36,511 bases of DNA, from NCBI GenBank assembly GCA_030431185.1, contig JAUIJO010000002.1, forward strand, positions 1 through 36,511. Direction: 5' to 3'. This document shows positions 15,949-24,265 of this stretch, piece after piece. The notes below the pieces were generated by a model, which saw nothing but the letters and a program-made list of their open reading frames with translations, searched no databases and was not told the origin of the DNA. Numbering within the stretch: position 1 is the stretch's first letter; each line of letters starts with the position of its first letter. A program made the translations under genes and the position numbers. The stretch comes from Gammaproteobacteria bacterium (GTDB lineage: Bacteria; Pseudomonadota; Gammaproteobacteria; Xanthomonadales; Xanthomonadaceae).

Positions 15949-16075
15949 CACAGCGCGCGGAACGGTTCGGCGCGGCGGGTGACCCGAAGAACCCGCCGCC
16001 CCTGCATGGCACCTCTTTGGTGGAACGCGGTTTCCGGCGCGCTCGAAAGGCGGGGGTTTCCCCGCCTTTCTTGTG
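15949..16075 (+). ncRNA. Candidate small regulatory RNA (~125 nt), undescribed
   Basis: The segment between the twin-operator promoter and a terminator hairpin folds well. A closing stem pairs 15953-15962 with 16032-16042 (10 bp, one bulged G). Inside it are a 9-bp hairpin (15972-15980 with 15991-15999, 10-nt loop) and a small hairpin CACC-TCTTT-GGTG (16010-16022). An 11-bp terminator stem follows at 16045-16070. The CACCTCTTT stretch resembles the anti-Shine-Dalgarno end of 16S rRNA, a common seed type for sRNAs that mask ribosome-binding sites. No credible short ORF starts after the predicted transcription start and ends before the terminator. Ends are predicted from promoter and terminator positions only; function is unknown. 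Confidence 0.55.
16045..16070 (+). terminator. Rho-independent terminator of the candidate sRNA
   Basis: An 11-bp perfect stem (GAAAGGCGGGG / CCCCGCCTTTC) with a GTTT loop, followed by TTGTGT. The T-rich side is on the plus strand, so it serves the plus-strand transcript better than the convergent greB, whose stop is at 16109. It may work in both directions. It is more than 330 nt from the protease stop, which argues that it belongs to a separate transcript. Confidence 0.75.
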
Positions 16076-16108
16076 TCTGCAGGCCGGACCCCGTCCCGGG
16101 GTTTCCGG

Positions 16109-16612
16109 TCAGCCGTCGTAGGCCACGTCCACGATCGTGAAGCGCGTCGGCCCGGCAGGCAGCTCGGCCACGAATCCGTCGTCGACACGCTTCTTCAGCA
16201 TGGCCCGCGCAAGCGGCGAATCGATGCTGATCCAGCCCCTTGGCGCATCGGTCTCGTCGGGCCCCACGATGCGGTAGGCCTTGCACTCGCCGGTATCCAC
16301 GCGCTCGACCTCCACCCGTGCGCCGAAGAACACCGCCCCTGGATCGGACGGCAGGCCGTCGACGACCTTCAGCGCGGGCACGCGCTTGCTGAGGTATCGC
16401 ACGCGCCGGTCGATCTCGCCGAGCTGTTTCTTGCGATAGGTGTATTCGGCATTCTCGGACCGGTCGCCTTCCGCGGCGGCGGCGGCCAGCGCCTGCACCA
16501 CTTCCGGGCGTTTGACGCGCCACAATTCGTCGAGCTCGCGCTTCAGGCGATCATGGCCGCCGCGGGTGATCAGCGGCGTGCTCTTCTCGGGTGGCGGACG
16601 CCAGCGGCCCAT
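16109..16612 (-). CDS. greB: Transcription elongation factor GreB
   Basis: Encodes 167 residues. It stimulates cleavage of backtracked RNA in the RNA polymerase secondary channel. An N-terminal coiled coil ([22 protein letters not shown] ... [22 protein letters not shown]) carries the acidic tip region, followed by the FKBP-like C-terminal domain ([32 protein letters not shown]). The pattern [19 protein letters not shown] and the length fit GreB better than GreA. The ATG at 16612 is chosen because the frame upstream does not resemble the family. It lies 11 nt downstream of the NlpE-like gene and is probably co-transcribed with it. Confidence 0.93.
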   Translation of the reverse strand: MGRWRPPPEKSTPLITRGGHDRLKRELDELWRVKRPEVVQALAAAAAEGDRSENAEYTYRKKQLGEIDRRVRYLSKRVPALKVVDGLPSDPGAVFFGARVEVERVDTGECKAYRIVGPDETDAPRGWISIDSPLARAMLKKRVDDGFVAELPAGPTRFTIVDVAYDG

Positions 16613-16623
16613 GGTGCGAGGCC

Positions 16624-17127
16624 TCAGTCCAGGTCGGCGGTGCGGACCAGGCCCTGGCCGGTTTCGCTCGCGACCGGCTGGCCCTCGCTGTCGAGCAGGG
16701 CGAGCGACTGCGGTGGCTGCCACTGGAACAGGCGGTCCTGGGCATCCTTGGCATTCGGGTCGAGCCGCAGGAGGCTGCCTTCCACGCTCCAGCTGCCGTC
16801 CAGCTCGAAGCGCGTGCCGGCTTCGTCCGCGTAATGTTCGGCGAGGTCGAAGCTTCCGTCGGGGCGGAGTTCAAGCACCGTGTCGATGCCGGGGCAGCTG
16901 GCGCAGGGCAGGACGCCCTCGAAGCGACCGGCCAGGGCCTTGGTGTCGACATCGGAGGCGGGGGTTGCGTCCGCGGGCGTCACCTCGTGCAGGACCGCGG
17001 TCGCCGGGCTGGCCTCATCGGCGGGGGACGGGGATTCGGCGCCTGTAGTGTCCGCGCCTTGCCGGCAGGCGGACAGGGCCAGGCAGAGCACGGCGAGGGC
17101 GGGCAGGGTACGGTGCGAGAGGGACAT
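16624..17127 (-). CDS. NlpE-like outer-membrane lipoprotein
   Basis: Encodes 167 residues with a lipoprotein signal (lipobox LSAC, lipidated C21), a ~45-residue Ala/Pro/Thr-rich linker, and an NlpE N-terminal type domain: [21 protein letters not shown] with the C75-x2-C78 pair, then [12 protein letters not shown] and [13 protein letters not shown]. NlpE relatives are linked to copper tolerance and to surface/envelope stress sensing through Cpx in enterobacteria. No Cpx genes are nearby, so the signalling role cannot be carried over. The asparagine/glutamine-rich second domain of E. coli NlpE is absent. Confidence 0.85.
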   Translation of the reverse strand: MSLSHRTLPALAVLCLALSACRQGADTTGAESPSPADEASPATAVLHEVTPADATPASDVDTKALAGRFEGVLPCASCPGIDTVLELRPDGSFDLAEHYADEAGTRFELDGSWSVEGSLLRLDPNAKDAQDRLFQWQPPQSLALLDSEGQPVASETGQGLVRTADLD

Positions 17128-17157
17128 CTGTCGGACTCCGGTTGCGAATGCGGGGGG

Positions 17158-18684
17158 TCAGCGCTTGCGACCGAACAGGCCGCCCAGCAGGCCGCGGACG
17201 ATCTGCTGGCCGATGCGGTTGCCGACCGTCCGCGCGGTCTGCTTGCCCATCGTCTCGAGCATGCCCTGGCGGCGCTTGGTGCCGAACACCGCGTCCTTGA
17301 CCGCCTGGCCAAAGCCGCCGTCCTCGGCGTCGTCCTGTTCGCGGGTGCGGGCGGGCGGCGCATCCACTTCGCGGGCGGCGGATTCGGCCTTCGCGGCGAG
17401 CATCTCCGCCGCCGATTCGCGGTCGATCCTGGTGTCGTACTTCATGCCGACGGGGCTGGTGGCCCGGACCGCGGCGCGCTCGGCGTCGGTGATCGCGCCC
17501 ATCCGGCAGCGCGGCGGCGCCACGAGCGTGTGCTCCACCGGCATCGGGATGCCGCGGTCCTGCAGGGTCGACACCAGCGCTTCGCCGGTGCCGAGGCGGG
17601 CGATCGCCTCGGACACGTCGAGGGCCGGATTGGCGACGAAGGTCTCCGCCGCGGTACGGACGGCTTTCTGGTCGCGGGGCGTGTAGGCGCGCAGGGCATG
17701 CTGGAAACGGTTGCCGAGCTGGCCGAGGATCTCGTCGGGGACGTCGTCGGGGAACTGGGAGCAGAAGTACACGCCCACGCCCTTGGAGCGGATGATCCGC
17801 ACCACCTGCTCGACCCGCTGGCGCAGGGCCGCCGGGGCGTCGTCGAACAACAGGTGGGCTTCGTCGAACACGAACACCAGCCGCGGCTTGTCCAGGTCGC
17901 CGACCTCGGGGAGCTGCTCGAACAGCTCCGACAGCAGCCACAGCAGGAAGCTGGAATACAGGCGCGGCTTCATGACCAGCGTGTCGGCCGCCAGCAGGTT
18001 GATCACGCCCCGGCCGTCGGGGGTCGTGCGCATCAGGTCGGCCAGGTCCAGCGCCGGCTCGCCGAAGAACATGTTCGCGCCTTCGCCCTCCAGCCGCAGC
18101 AGGGCGCGCTGGATCGCACCGATCGAAGGGGTGGTGACCAGGCCGTACTTCGTCGAGATGTCCTTGCGCTCGGCGGCGACGAGGTTGAGGAGGGCGCGCA
18201 GGTCGTCCAGGTCGAGCAGCAGCAGGCCGCGGTCGTCGGCGAGGCGGAAGAGGATCTCGAGGATCCCCGACTGGGTGTCGTTGAGTTCCAGGATGCGGGC
18301 CAGCAGGGTGGGACCCATTTCGCTGACGGTCGTGCGCACCGGGTGGCCCCGCTTGCCGAACAGGTCCCAGAACACCGTGGGACTGCCTTCGCTGGCGTAC
18401 CCGTCGATGCCGATCCGCTCGATCCGGGCCTGCAGTTTGTCGTTCATCGTCCCGGCGACGGCGAGGCCGGCGATGTCGCCCTTCACGTCGGCCATGAACA
18501 CCGGCACGCCGATCCGCGAGAAACCCTCGGCGAGCACCATCAGGGTCACCGACTTGCCGGTGCCGGTGGCCCCGGCCACCAGTCCATGCCGGTTGCCGAG
18601 GTGGGGTTGCAGCACCACGTGGCCGCCGCTCGCGGCCAGCGCGTCGGGCGTGGTGATCGCCTTGCCGATGAGGATGGGATCCAT
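17158..18684 (-). CDS. HerA-like helicase/ATPase (DUF853, YjgR family)
   Basis: Encodes 508 residues from the ATG at 18684, which has a GGAG box 7 nt upstream; an ATG four codons earlier (18696) is the alternative. It opens with DPILIGKAI and has Walker A GATGTGKSVT near residue 40 and Walker B LVFVFDEAHLLF near residue 265, with a conserved FMADVKGDIAGLA segment between. The C-terminal ~100 residues are charged and end in GLLGGLFGRKR. This FtsK/HerA-superfamily protein is widespread in proteobacteria. Its role is unestablished, although a DNA-translocating or envelope-associated ATPase has been suggested for relatives. Divergent from mltD. Confidence 0.9.
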   Translation of the reverse strand: MDPILIGKAITTPDALAASGGHVVLQPHLGNRHGLVAGATGTGKSVTLMVLAEGFSRIGVPVFMADVKGDIAGLAVAGTMNDKLQARIERIGIDGYASEGSPTVFWDLFGKRGHPVRTTVSEMGPTLLARILELNDTQSGILEILFRLADDRGLLLLDLDDLRALLNLVAAERKDISTKYGLVTTPSIGAIQRALLRLEGEGANMFFGEPALDLADLMRTTPDGRGVINLLAADTLVMKPRLYSSFLLWLLSELFEQLPEVGDLDKPRLVFVFDEAHLLFDDAPAALRQRVEQVVRIIRSKGVGVYFCSQFPDDVPDEILGQLGNRFQHALRAYTPRDQKAVRTAAETFVANPALDVSEAIARLGTGEALVSTLQDRGIPMPVEHTLVAPPRCRMGAITDAERAAVRATSPVGMKYDTRIDRESAAEMLAAKAESAAREVDAPPARTREQDDAEDGGFGQAVKDAVFGTKRRQGMLETMGKQTARTVGNRIGQQIVRGLLGGLFGRKR

Positions 18685-18838
18685 GTGCCGCTCCATTCAG
18701 GTCGCTTCGATTCTAGAGGCAAGCCGCGTCGCGACGAAGCGCCCGCGTCCCGGCCGCGGCGTTCATTTCCGTGATGGAGGTCTTGCCGGTTGTGGCCCGG
18801 GCCGCGCAGGCGATACCCTGCGACATCACAATTTCTTC

Positions 18839-20395
18839 ATGTTGCTGTCCATGTCTGTATTTGATCGTGTATCGCCCCTGGCGATGGGGCTGGCGTTGTC
18901 GCTGGCCGTGTACTTCCTTGCGCCTGCCGACGCGCTGGCCCTCTCGCGCAAGGACCAGGCCGCGGTCGACGCGCTCAACGCGCGCATGGCCGCGGCGGAG
19001 GCGCGCTACCGGGACGGCCTGGTGAAGACGGCGAACGCCGACCCCGAGGGTCCGCGGATCGGCGATGCGGCGCTGGAGGACATGGAAGACGTGCTCGCCA
19101 GCTGCGTGAAACAGCGCGGCTGCTCGGCGACCACCTTGCTGGCCACCTACAAGCGCCTGCTCAAGGGGAAGCTCGACGCCGCCGACCCGTTCGCCGACGC
19201 CGTGGATCCGTCCGACGTGGACCCCGACCACCTGGACGTCGCCGAGGGCGGGTCCGATCCGCTTGCCGCCGACGTGCCCGAGGCCGCGCGCGCGGCGGCG
19301 CTGCTCAACGACCGTCGCCACCGCTTCGACGAGATGGTCAAGTACAACCCCGCCGTGCAGGCCGGCATCCGCCGCTGGTTGACCGACATGCGGCCCTCGC
19401 TGATGAACAGCTACGAGAATTACCAGTACCTGCGCGAGGAAATGTGGCCGCAGTACGAGCGCGCCGGCCTGCCGGAGGCGTTGCTGTTCGGGATCATGGC
19501 CAAGGAATCGAACGGCAAGGTGCACGCCGTCTCGCGCGCGGGCGCGGCCGGGCCGCTGCAGTTCATGCCGGCGACCGGGCAACGCTTCGGACTCGGCAAC
19601 GACGGCAGCGGCTTCGACACCCGCTACGACCCCTATGCGGCCTCCCGGGCCAGCGTGGCCTACCTCGAGGAGCGGATGCGCGAACTCAATCGCAGCATCG
19701 AGATGGCGCTGGCGGCCTACAACGGCGGCGAAGGCCGGGCCCGGCGCGTGCACCGCGAACACCTGGGCAAGGACTTCTGGGATGAATCGGTCTACAACGA
19801 ATTCCCCGCCGAGACCCGCGACTACGTGCCCATGGTCATCGCCGCGGCCTGGCTGTTCCTGCATCCCAAGCAGTACGGCATCGAATTCCCCAAGGTGGAC
19901 GCGCGCGCGGCGACGCTGGTGCTGGAGCAGCCCAGCTCGATCTACGAGCTGACCATCTGCCTGGGCAGCGGGGGCACCCGCGATGGCTACATGCGCGCGC
20001 TGCGCAACCTCAACCCGCGGTACCAGGCCGACTCCCTGTTACCGACCGGAACCCGACTGGATGCCACCACGCGCATCGTCGGGCTCTACAACCGATGGTG
20101 CACGCGCGGCGCCCGCGCCGAACTGGCGCGGACGCTGGTGCTGAGCGACCCGGACGCGGCCATCGTGCGCGCCCGGCCGGTCGCGCCATCCACGCCCGCA
20201 TCGGCATCGGCATCGGCATCGGTGAGCGCCGCCGCGTCCCGCCATTACCGGGTCAAGCGGGGCGAGACCCTGACGTCGATCGCGCGCAAGTTCCAGTGCG
20301 GCACCGGGCAGCTGGCGCGCACCAACAACATTTCCGCGCCGCGCTACACGATCCGTCCCGGGCAGAAGCTGAGCCTGGAGGGTTGCCAGAACTGA
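18839..20395 (+). CDS. mltD: Membrane-bound lytic murein transglycosylase D with LysM domain
   Basis: Encodes 518 residues (514 if the ATG at 18851 is used; neither has a clear Shine-Dalgarno). An N-terminal signal segment (LALSLAVYFLAPADALA) precedes a ~150-residue N-terminal region, then an SLT domain with catalytic E223 in MAKESNGKVHAVSRAGAAG and LQFMPATGQRFGLG, plus the AYNGGEGRARR motif. After a linker of Ser-Ala repeats comes one C-terminal LysM domain (YRVKRGETLTSIARKFQCG ... YTIRPGQKLSL). It cleaves peptidoglycan with 1,6-anhydro product formation. E. coli MltD has two LysM copies; this has one. Convergent with psd, which ends 40 nt away. Confidence 0.93.
   Translation: MLLSMSVFDRVSPLAMGLALSLAVYFLAPADALALSRKDQAAVDALNARMAAAEARYRDGLVKTANADPEGPRIGDAALEDMEDVLASCVKQRGCSATTLLATYKRLLKGKLDAADPFADAVDPSDVDPDHLDVAEGGSDPLAADVPEAARAAALLNDRRHRFDEMVKYNPAVQAGIRRWLTDMRPSLMNSYENYQYLREEMWPQYERAGLPEALLFGIMAKESNGKVHAVSRAGAAGPLQFMPATGQRFGLGNDGSGFDTRYDPYAASRASVAYLEERMRELNRSIEMALAAYNGGEGRARRVHREHLGKDFWDESVYNEFPAETRDYVPMVIAAAWLFLHPKQYGIEFPKVDARAATLVLEQPSSIYELTICLGSGGTRDGYMRALRNLNPRYQADSLLPTGTRLDATTRIVGLYNRWCTRGARAELARTLVLSDPDAAIVRARPVAPSTPASASASASVSAAASRHYRVKRGETLTSIARKFQCGTGQLARTNNISAPRYTIRPGQKLSLEGCQN
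20198..20221 (+). repeat. Four tandem GCATCG hexamers inside mltD
   Basis: Perfect in-frame copies of GCATCG encode alternating Ala-Ser residues in the linker between the transglycosylase and LysM domains. Copy-number change would alter linker length by two residues without breaking the frame. Confidence 0.9.
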
Positions 20396-20435
20396 GGCCG
20401 TCCGATGGCGCCCCGGGGCGGCGGCCGTCCGGTCG

Positions 20436-21290
20436 TCAAGCGCCCTGGGCGCGCGTCGCCAGGCGCTGTCCCAGCCGGACCGCACTCTCGGCCCGGAGGC
20501 CGGGGGCGAGTTCCGCCACGCCGGGCGGCAGCAGGACGATCACGGTCGAGCCGTAGTTGAAACGGGCCATCTCCTCGAAGCGTTCGAGGCGGATGGCCTC
20601 GCCGCGGTAGTCCTTGCGGCTGACGCGGTCGCCATAGGCCGGGATCTCTTCGCCGCTCCAGACGGTCTCGACGCCGGACACCAGCAAGGCCCCGACCATC
20701 ACCGAGGCCATCGGGCCGAAATCCGTGTCGAACAGGCAGGCCAGGCGTTCGTTGCGGGCGAACAGGCGAGGCACGCGGCGCACGGCGTCGGGCCCGACGC
20801 TGAAAAGGCGCCCGGGGACATGGACGGTTTCGCGCAGCGTGCCGGTCCACGGCATGTGGACCCGGTGGTAGTCCCGCGGCGACAGGTACACGGTGGCGAA
20901 AACGCCGCCATGGAAGGGGGCCGCCAGGGCGGCGTCGCCCAGCAGCTCGGCGGCGGTGAACGATTGTCCCTTGGCCTGGAATATCCGTCCGTCGCCCTCG
21001 ATGGCGCCACACTGGCTGATGCGGCCGTCGGCCGGCATCAGGAAGGCACGGGGGTCCGGGTCGGCGACGCGCGCCCCGGGCTTCAGCGCACGGGTGAAGA
21101 AGCTGTTGAAGGTCGCGTAGGCGGTCGGGTCCGGTTGCGCCGCCTCCGACAGGTCGACGCCGAACTTCCGCGTGACCGTGTCGATCAGCCATTGCTTGGT
21201 GCGCGGGTTGTCGGAATACGCGAGCGAGCGCGCCATCGACGACAGCAACCGGTGGGGGAGGACATGGGTCAGGGTGGTGACGAGGCTCAT
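20436..21290 (-). CDS. psd: Phosphatidylserine decarboxylase proenzyme
   Basis: Makes phosphatidylethanolamine from phosphatidylserine at the inner membrane. The 284-residue proenzyme has D88 ([10 protein letters not shown]), H145 ([10 protein letters not shown]) and the self-cleavage site FNYGST, where S248 becomes the pyruvoyl group; the more common LGST reads YGST here. The length fits the short bacterial class. The ATG at 21290 overlaps the SCO1 stop as ATGA, so the two are co-expressed. The open frame continues far upstream over SCO1 and prmB, but only as a shadow. Confidence 0.95.
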   Translation of the reverse strand: MSLVTTLTHVLPHRLLSSMARSLAYSDNPRTKQWLIDTVTRKFGVDLSEAAQPDPTAYATFNSFFTRALKPGARVADPDPRAFLMPADGRISQCGAIEGDGRIFQAKGQSFTAAELLGDAALAAPFHGGVFATVYLSPRDYHRVHMPWTGTLRETVHVPGRLFSVGPDAVRRVPRLFARNERLACLFDTDFGPMASVMVGALLVSGVETVWSGEEIPAYGDRVSRKDYRGEAIRLERFEEMARFNYGSTVIVLLPPGVAELAPGLRAESAVRLGQRLATRAQGA

Positions 21291-21940
21291 GGCGCGGACG
21301 CCACGGTCAGGGCCTGCAGGTCGGCGGCGATCTTCATGGGTTCCAGCGGCGGGCGGACCAGGCCTGCCATGCGCCCCTGCGGGTCGAGCACGGCGATGGT
21401 CGCGCTGTGGTTGATCGTGTACTGGTCGGCGGGGTAGCCCTCCGGCGGCGGCGCCTTGGAGAACACCATGCTCAGTGAGGTCGCGAAGGCTTCCACCTCC
21501 GGCAGGCGGCCGGTCGCGGCCAGTGTGTCCTCGTGGAAGGCGTGCGCGTACTGGCCGATCAGCTCCGGCGTGTCGCGTTCGGGGTCGACGGACAGGAACA
21601 GCACGCGGGGACGGGTCGCCGCGGGGATCGCCTCCCAGGCGTTCTGGGCGCGGGCCAGCTCGGCCAGGGTGGTGGGGCAGATGTCGGGGCAGTGGGTGAA
21701 GCCCAGGAACACCAGGGTCCAGTGGCCCCGCAGCTCCGCGGGCTCGAGCGGGGTGCCGTCGGACTGCTCGAGTTCGAAGGCGGGCAGGTCGCGCGCGGGT
21801 TCGAACAACCGCACCGCCTGCAGCCCTGGGGCTTCGTCCGGGCCGGTCGACGGGCCGAAGTGGTGGGTGGAGGCCCACAGGCCCAGTCCGGCCGCGAGCA
21901 CGGCGACGGCGACGATATAAGCAGTTGTACGGTTGAACAT
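21287..21940 (-). CDS. SCO1/SenC family copper chaperone
   Basis: Encodes 217 residues: an N-terminal membrane anchor ([15 protein letters not shown]) and a periplasmic thioredoxin-like domain with the copper-binding motif C84-x3-C88 (THCPDICPT) and H178 (YTINHSATI). It delivers copper to the CuA site of cytochrome c oxidase or reduces its cysteines. No oxidase genes are in the window. Its stop overlaps the psd start. The 97-nt gap to the divergent prmB carries the promoters of both. Confidence 0.93.
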   Translation of the reverse strand: MFNRTTAYIVAVAVLAAGLGLWASTHHFGPSTGPDEAPGLQAVRLFEPARDLPAFELEQSDGTPLEPAELRGHWTLVFLGFTHCPDICPTTLAELARAQNAWEAIPAATRPRVLFLSVDPERDTPELIGQYAHAFHEDTLAATGRLPEVEAFATSLSMVFSKAPPPEGYPADQYTINHSATIAVLDPQGRMAGLVRPPLEPMKIAADLQALTVASAP

Positions 21941-21997
21941 GAGCGTTCCGAATGAGGCGCGGAAGCATCATACCGGCCACGCGCGTCCGGCGACGGC

Positions 21998-22003
21998 TAT
22001 AAT
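21998..22003 (+). promoter_or_regulatory. -10 element upstream of prmB
   Basis: A perfect TATAAT lies 35 bp before the prmB ATG in the gap divergent from SCO1. No recognisable -35 is seen. The predicted start is near 22010, giving a short leader of about 28 nt. Confidence 0.5.
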
Positions 22004-22037
22004 CGCCGGTCATCCCCCGACCCGCCGTGAACATGCC

Positions 22038-22976
22038 ATGAGCGCTGCCCCGCTGACCGCCGACTTCGAACAGGTCACGATCGTCGACCTGATCCGTCAT
22101 GGCGGGAGCCTGTTCGCCGATGCGGGGCTGACCTTCGGGCACAGCTACGACAACGCGCTCGACGAGGCGACGCAGCTGGTCCTGCACGCGCTGCGCATGC
22201 CGCACGACCTGAGCCCGGTCTACGGACAATCGCGGGTCACCACGCAGGAGAAGGCGCGGGTCCTGGCGTTGTTCGAGCGCCGCATCCGCGAGCGCGTGCC
22301 CGCGGCCTACCTGACCGGCGAGGCCTGGTTCGCGGGCCTGAGCTTCAAGTCCGACCCCCGCGCCCTGGTGCCGCGCTCGCCGATCGCCGAACTGATCGAG
22401 TCGGGCTTCGAACCCTGGCTGGGCGGGCGCGAGGTCAACCGCGTGCTCGACCTGTGCACGGGCTCGGGGTGCATCGCCATCGCCACCGGCCACCACCACC
22501 CCAACTGGGAGGTGCACGGGATCGACATCAGCGACGACGCGCTGGCGCTGGCCGCGGAGAACAAGGCGCGCCTGCATGCCGACAACGTCGAATTCCTGAA
22601 GTCGGACCTGTTCGCCGCGCTCGAGGGCGAGGTCTACGACCTGATCGTCACCAATCCGCCCTACGTCACCAACGACGAGACCGACGCGCTGCCGGAGGAG
22701 TATGCCCACGAGCCCGAGCTCGGCCTGCGCGCCGGCGACGACGGCCTGGACCTGGCGCTGCGGATCATGCGCGACGCCCCCGACCAACTCGGCGAGCACG
22801 GCCTGCTGGTGTGCGAGGTCGGCGAGGCCGAGCACGCGCTGGTCGCGCTGCTGCCGGAACTGCCGATGGCATGGGTCGAGTTCAAGGTCGGCCAGATGGG
22901 CATCTTCGTGGTCGAGCGGCAGGACCTGGTCGAGCACCACGACCGGATCCGCGAGCTGGCCGACGCGCGCGGCTGA
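22038..22976 (+). CDS. prmB: 50S ribosomal protein L3 N5-glutamine methyltransferase
   Basis: SAM-dependent enzyme that methylates a glutamine of ribosomal protein uL3. It has 312 residues. The N-terminal domain ([34 protein letters not shown]) is PrmB-like, with [17 protein letters not shown] before the Rossmann core. Motif I is [14 protein letters not shown], and the catalytic NPPY is N206-Y209 in [13 protein letters not shown]. PrmB, rather than PrmC or HemK, is supported by the PRSPIAELI and [18 protein letters not shown] segments. aroC follows 11 nt downstream, a common prmB-aroC arrangement. Confidence 0.93.
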   Translation: MSAAPLTADFEQVTIVDLIRHGGSLFADAGLTFGHSYDNALDEATQLVLHALRMPHDLSPVYGQSRVTTQEKARVLALFERRIRERVPAAYLTGEAWFAGLSFKSDPRALVPRSPIAELIESGFEPWLGGREVNRVLDLCTGSGCIAIATGHHHPNWEVHGIDISDDALALAAENKARLHADNVEFLKSDLFAALEGEVYDLIVTNPPYVTNDETDALPEEYAHEPELGLRAGDDGLDLALRIMRDAPDQLGEHGLLVCEVGEAEHALVALLPELPMAWVEFKVGQMGIFVVERQDLVEHHDRIRELADARG

Positions 22977-22987
22977 CGGCCCCCGAC

Positions 22988-24106
22988 ATGTCCGACAACA
23001 GCTTCGGCCGCCTGCTGCGCGTCACCACCTTCGGCGAAAGCCATGGGCCGGCGATCGGCTGCGTGGTCGATGGCTGTCCGCCCGGGATCGCCCTGGCGGC
23101 CGATGACTTCCGCCGCGACCTGGACCGCCGCGCGACCGGCAAGACCCGGCATACCTCGGCGCGACGCGAGGCCGACGAGATCGAGATCCTCTCCGGCGTC
23201 TACGAGGGCGTGACCACCGGCACGCCGATCGGCCTGCTGATCCGCAACACCGACGCGCGCAGCCGCGACTACGGCAGCATCGCCGAGCAGTTCCGCCCCG
23301 GCCACGCCGACTACACGTACTGGCAGAAGTACGGCATCCGCGATCCCCGCGGGGGCGGGCGCTCGTCCGCGCGCGAGACCACGATGCGGGTCGCGGCGGG
23401 CGTGATCGCCAGGAAGTGGCTGGCCGAGCGCCATGGCGTGCATGTGCAGGGTTTCCTGTCGCAGCTGGGGGGCATCCATCCCGGCGAAATCGACCTGGGC
23501 GTGGTCGAAGGCAATGCCTTCTTCTGGCCCGATGCGGAACAGCTGCCCGAACTCGAGGCCTACATGGACGCGCTGCGCAAGTCCGGCGATTCGGTCGGTG
23601 CGCGGGTGGACGTGGTCGCCCGCGGCGTGCCGGCGGGCTGGGGCGAGCCGGTCTACGGCAAGCTCGACGGCGAGCTTGCCGCGGCCCTGATGAGCATCAA
23701 CGCGGTGAAGGGCGTCGAGGTGGGCGACGGCTTCGAGTCGGTGGCCCAGAAGGGCAGCGAGCACCGCGACCGGATGACGCCGGGCGGCTTCCTGTCCAAC
23801 CATGCCGGCGGCGTGCTGGGCGGCATCAGCACCGGCCAGGACCTGCGCTGCTCGGTCGCGTTCAAGCCGACCTCCAGCCTGCGGCTGCCGGTCGACGGCG
23901 TCGACGTCCACGGCGATGTCGTCGAAGTGGTGACCACGGGGCGCCACGATCCCTGCGTGGGCATCCGGGCCATACCGATCTGCGAGGCCATGGTCGCCCT
24001 GGTGCTGATGGACCAGGCGCTGCGCCACCGCGCGCAGTGCGGCGACGTGGCCCCGGTCTCGCCGCGCATCCCGGGACATGCCGGCGGGGCGGACAAGAAA
24101 CGATAG
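22988..24106 (+). CDS. aroC: Chorismate synthase
   Basis: Last step of the shikimate pathway: 5-enolpyruvylshikimate-3-phosphate to chorismate, using reduced FMN. The 372 residues show [20 protein letters not shown] at the N-terminus (conserved His), the [21 protein letters not shown] block, [19 protein letters not shown] and the second catalytic-histidine region near the C-terminus ([28 protein letters not shown]). Length normal. It supplies chorismate for the tryptophan genes further down. 11 nt after prmB. Confidence 0.97.
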   Translation: MSDNSFGRLLRVTTFGESHGPAIGCVVDGCPPGIALAADDFRRDLDRRATGKTRHTSARREADEIEILSGVYEGVTTGTPIGLLIRNTDARSRDYGSIAEQFRPGHADYTYWQKYGIRDPRGGGRSSARETTMRVAAGVIARKWLAERHGVHVQGFLSQLGGIHPGEIDLGVVEGNAFFWPDAEQLPELEAYMDALRKSGDSVGARVDVVARGVPAGWGEPVYGKLDGELAAALMSINAVKGVEVGDGFESVAQKGSEHRDRMTPGGFLSNHAGGVLGGISTGQDLRCSVAFKPTSSLRLPVDGVDVHGDVVEVVTTGRHDPCVGIRAIPICEAMVALVLMDQALRHRAQCGDVAPVSPRIPGHAGGADKKR

Positions 24107-24122
24107 CGGCCAGCCGACAGGC

Positions 24123-24146
24123 GCCTCCGCCCCCGGGCCCGGAGGC
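24123..24146 (+). terminator. GC-rich hairpin between aroC and asd
   Basis: A 7-bp perfect stem (GCCTCCG / CGGAGGC) with a 10-nt loop starts 16 nt after the aroC stop, and flanking CAGG/CCTG extend it with a bulge. No T-run follows, so termination efficiency is uncertain. The rest of the 159-nt gap before asd shows no clear promoter hexamers. Confidence 0.35.
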
Positions 24147-24265
24147 CTGCCGTTCCGGTTGCGCCGCATCGAGACGACGGCCCGGACGTCCCTCCCATCG
24201 GCAGGGCGGCCCGCGCGGCGCGCGGCCAGCCTGCCCACCCGAAACGAATCCAAGGAACATCAGTC

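Noticed and set aside
16008-16026. Sigma-54-like TGGCAC-N5-TGGT
   Set aside because: The invariant GC of the -12 element is missing, and the sequence is better explained as the small hairpin of the candidate RNA.
15949-16075. Identification of the RNA as 4.5S, 6S, tmRNA or an RsmY/Z-type CsrA sponge
   Set aside because: No SRP GGAAG core, no long 6S-like internal bubble, no tRNA-like ends, and only two GGA triplets, which sit in or near stems rather than in repeated hairpin loops.
15912-16121. 69-codon ORF across the sRNA region
   Set aside because: It begins before the predicted start of transcription, has no ribosome-binding site, runs through the terminator hairpin and shows no protein-like composition beyond GC bias.
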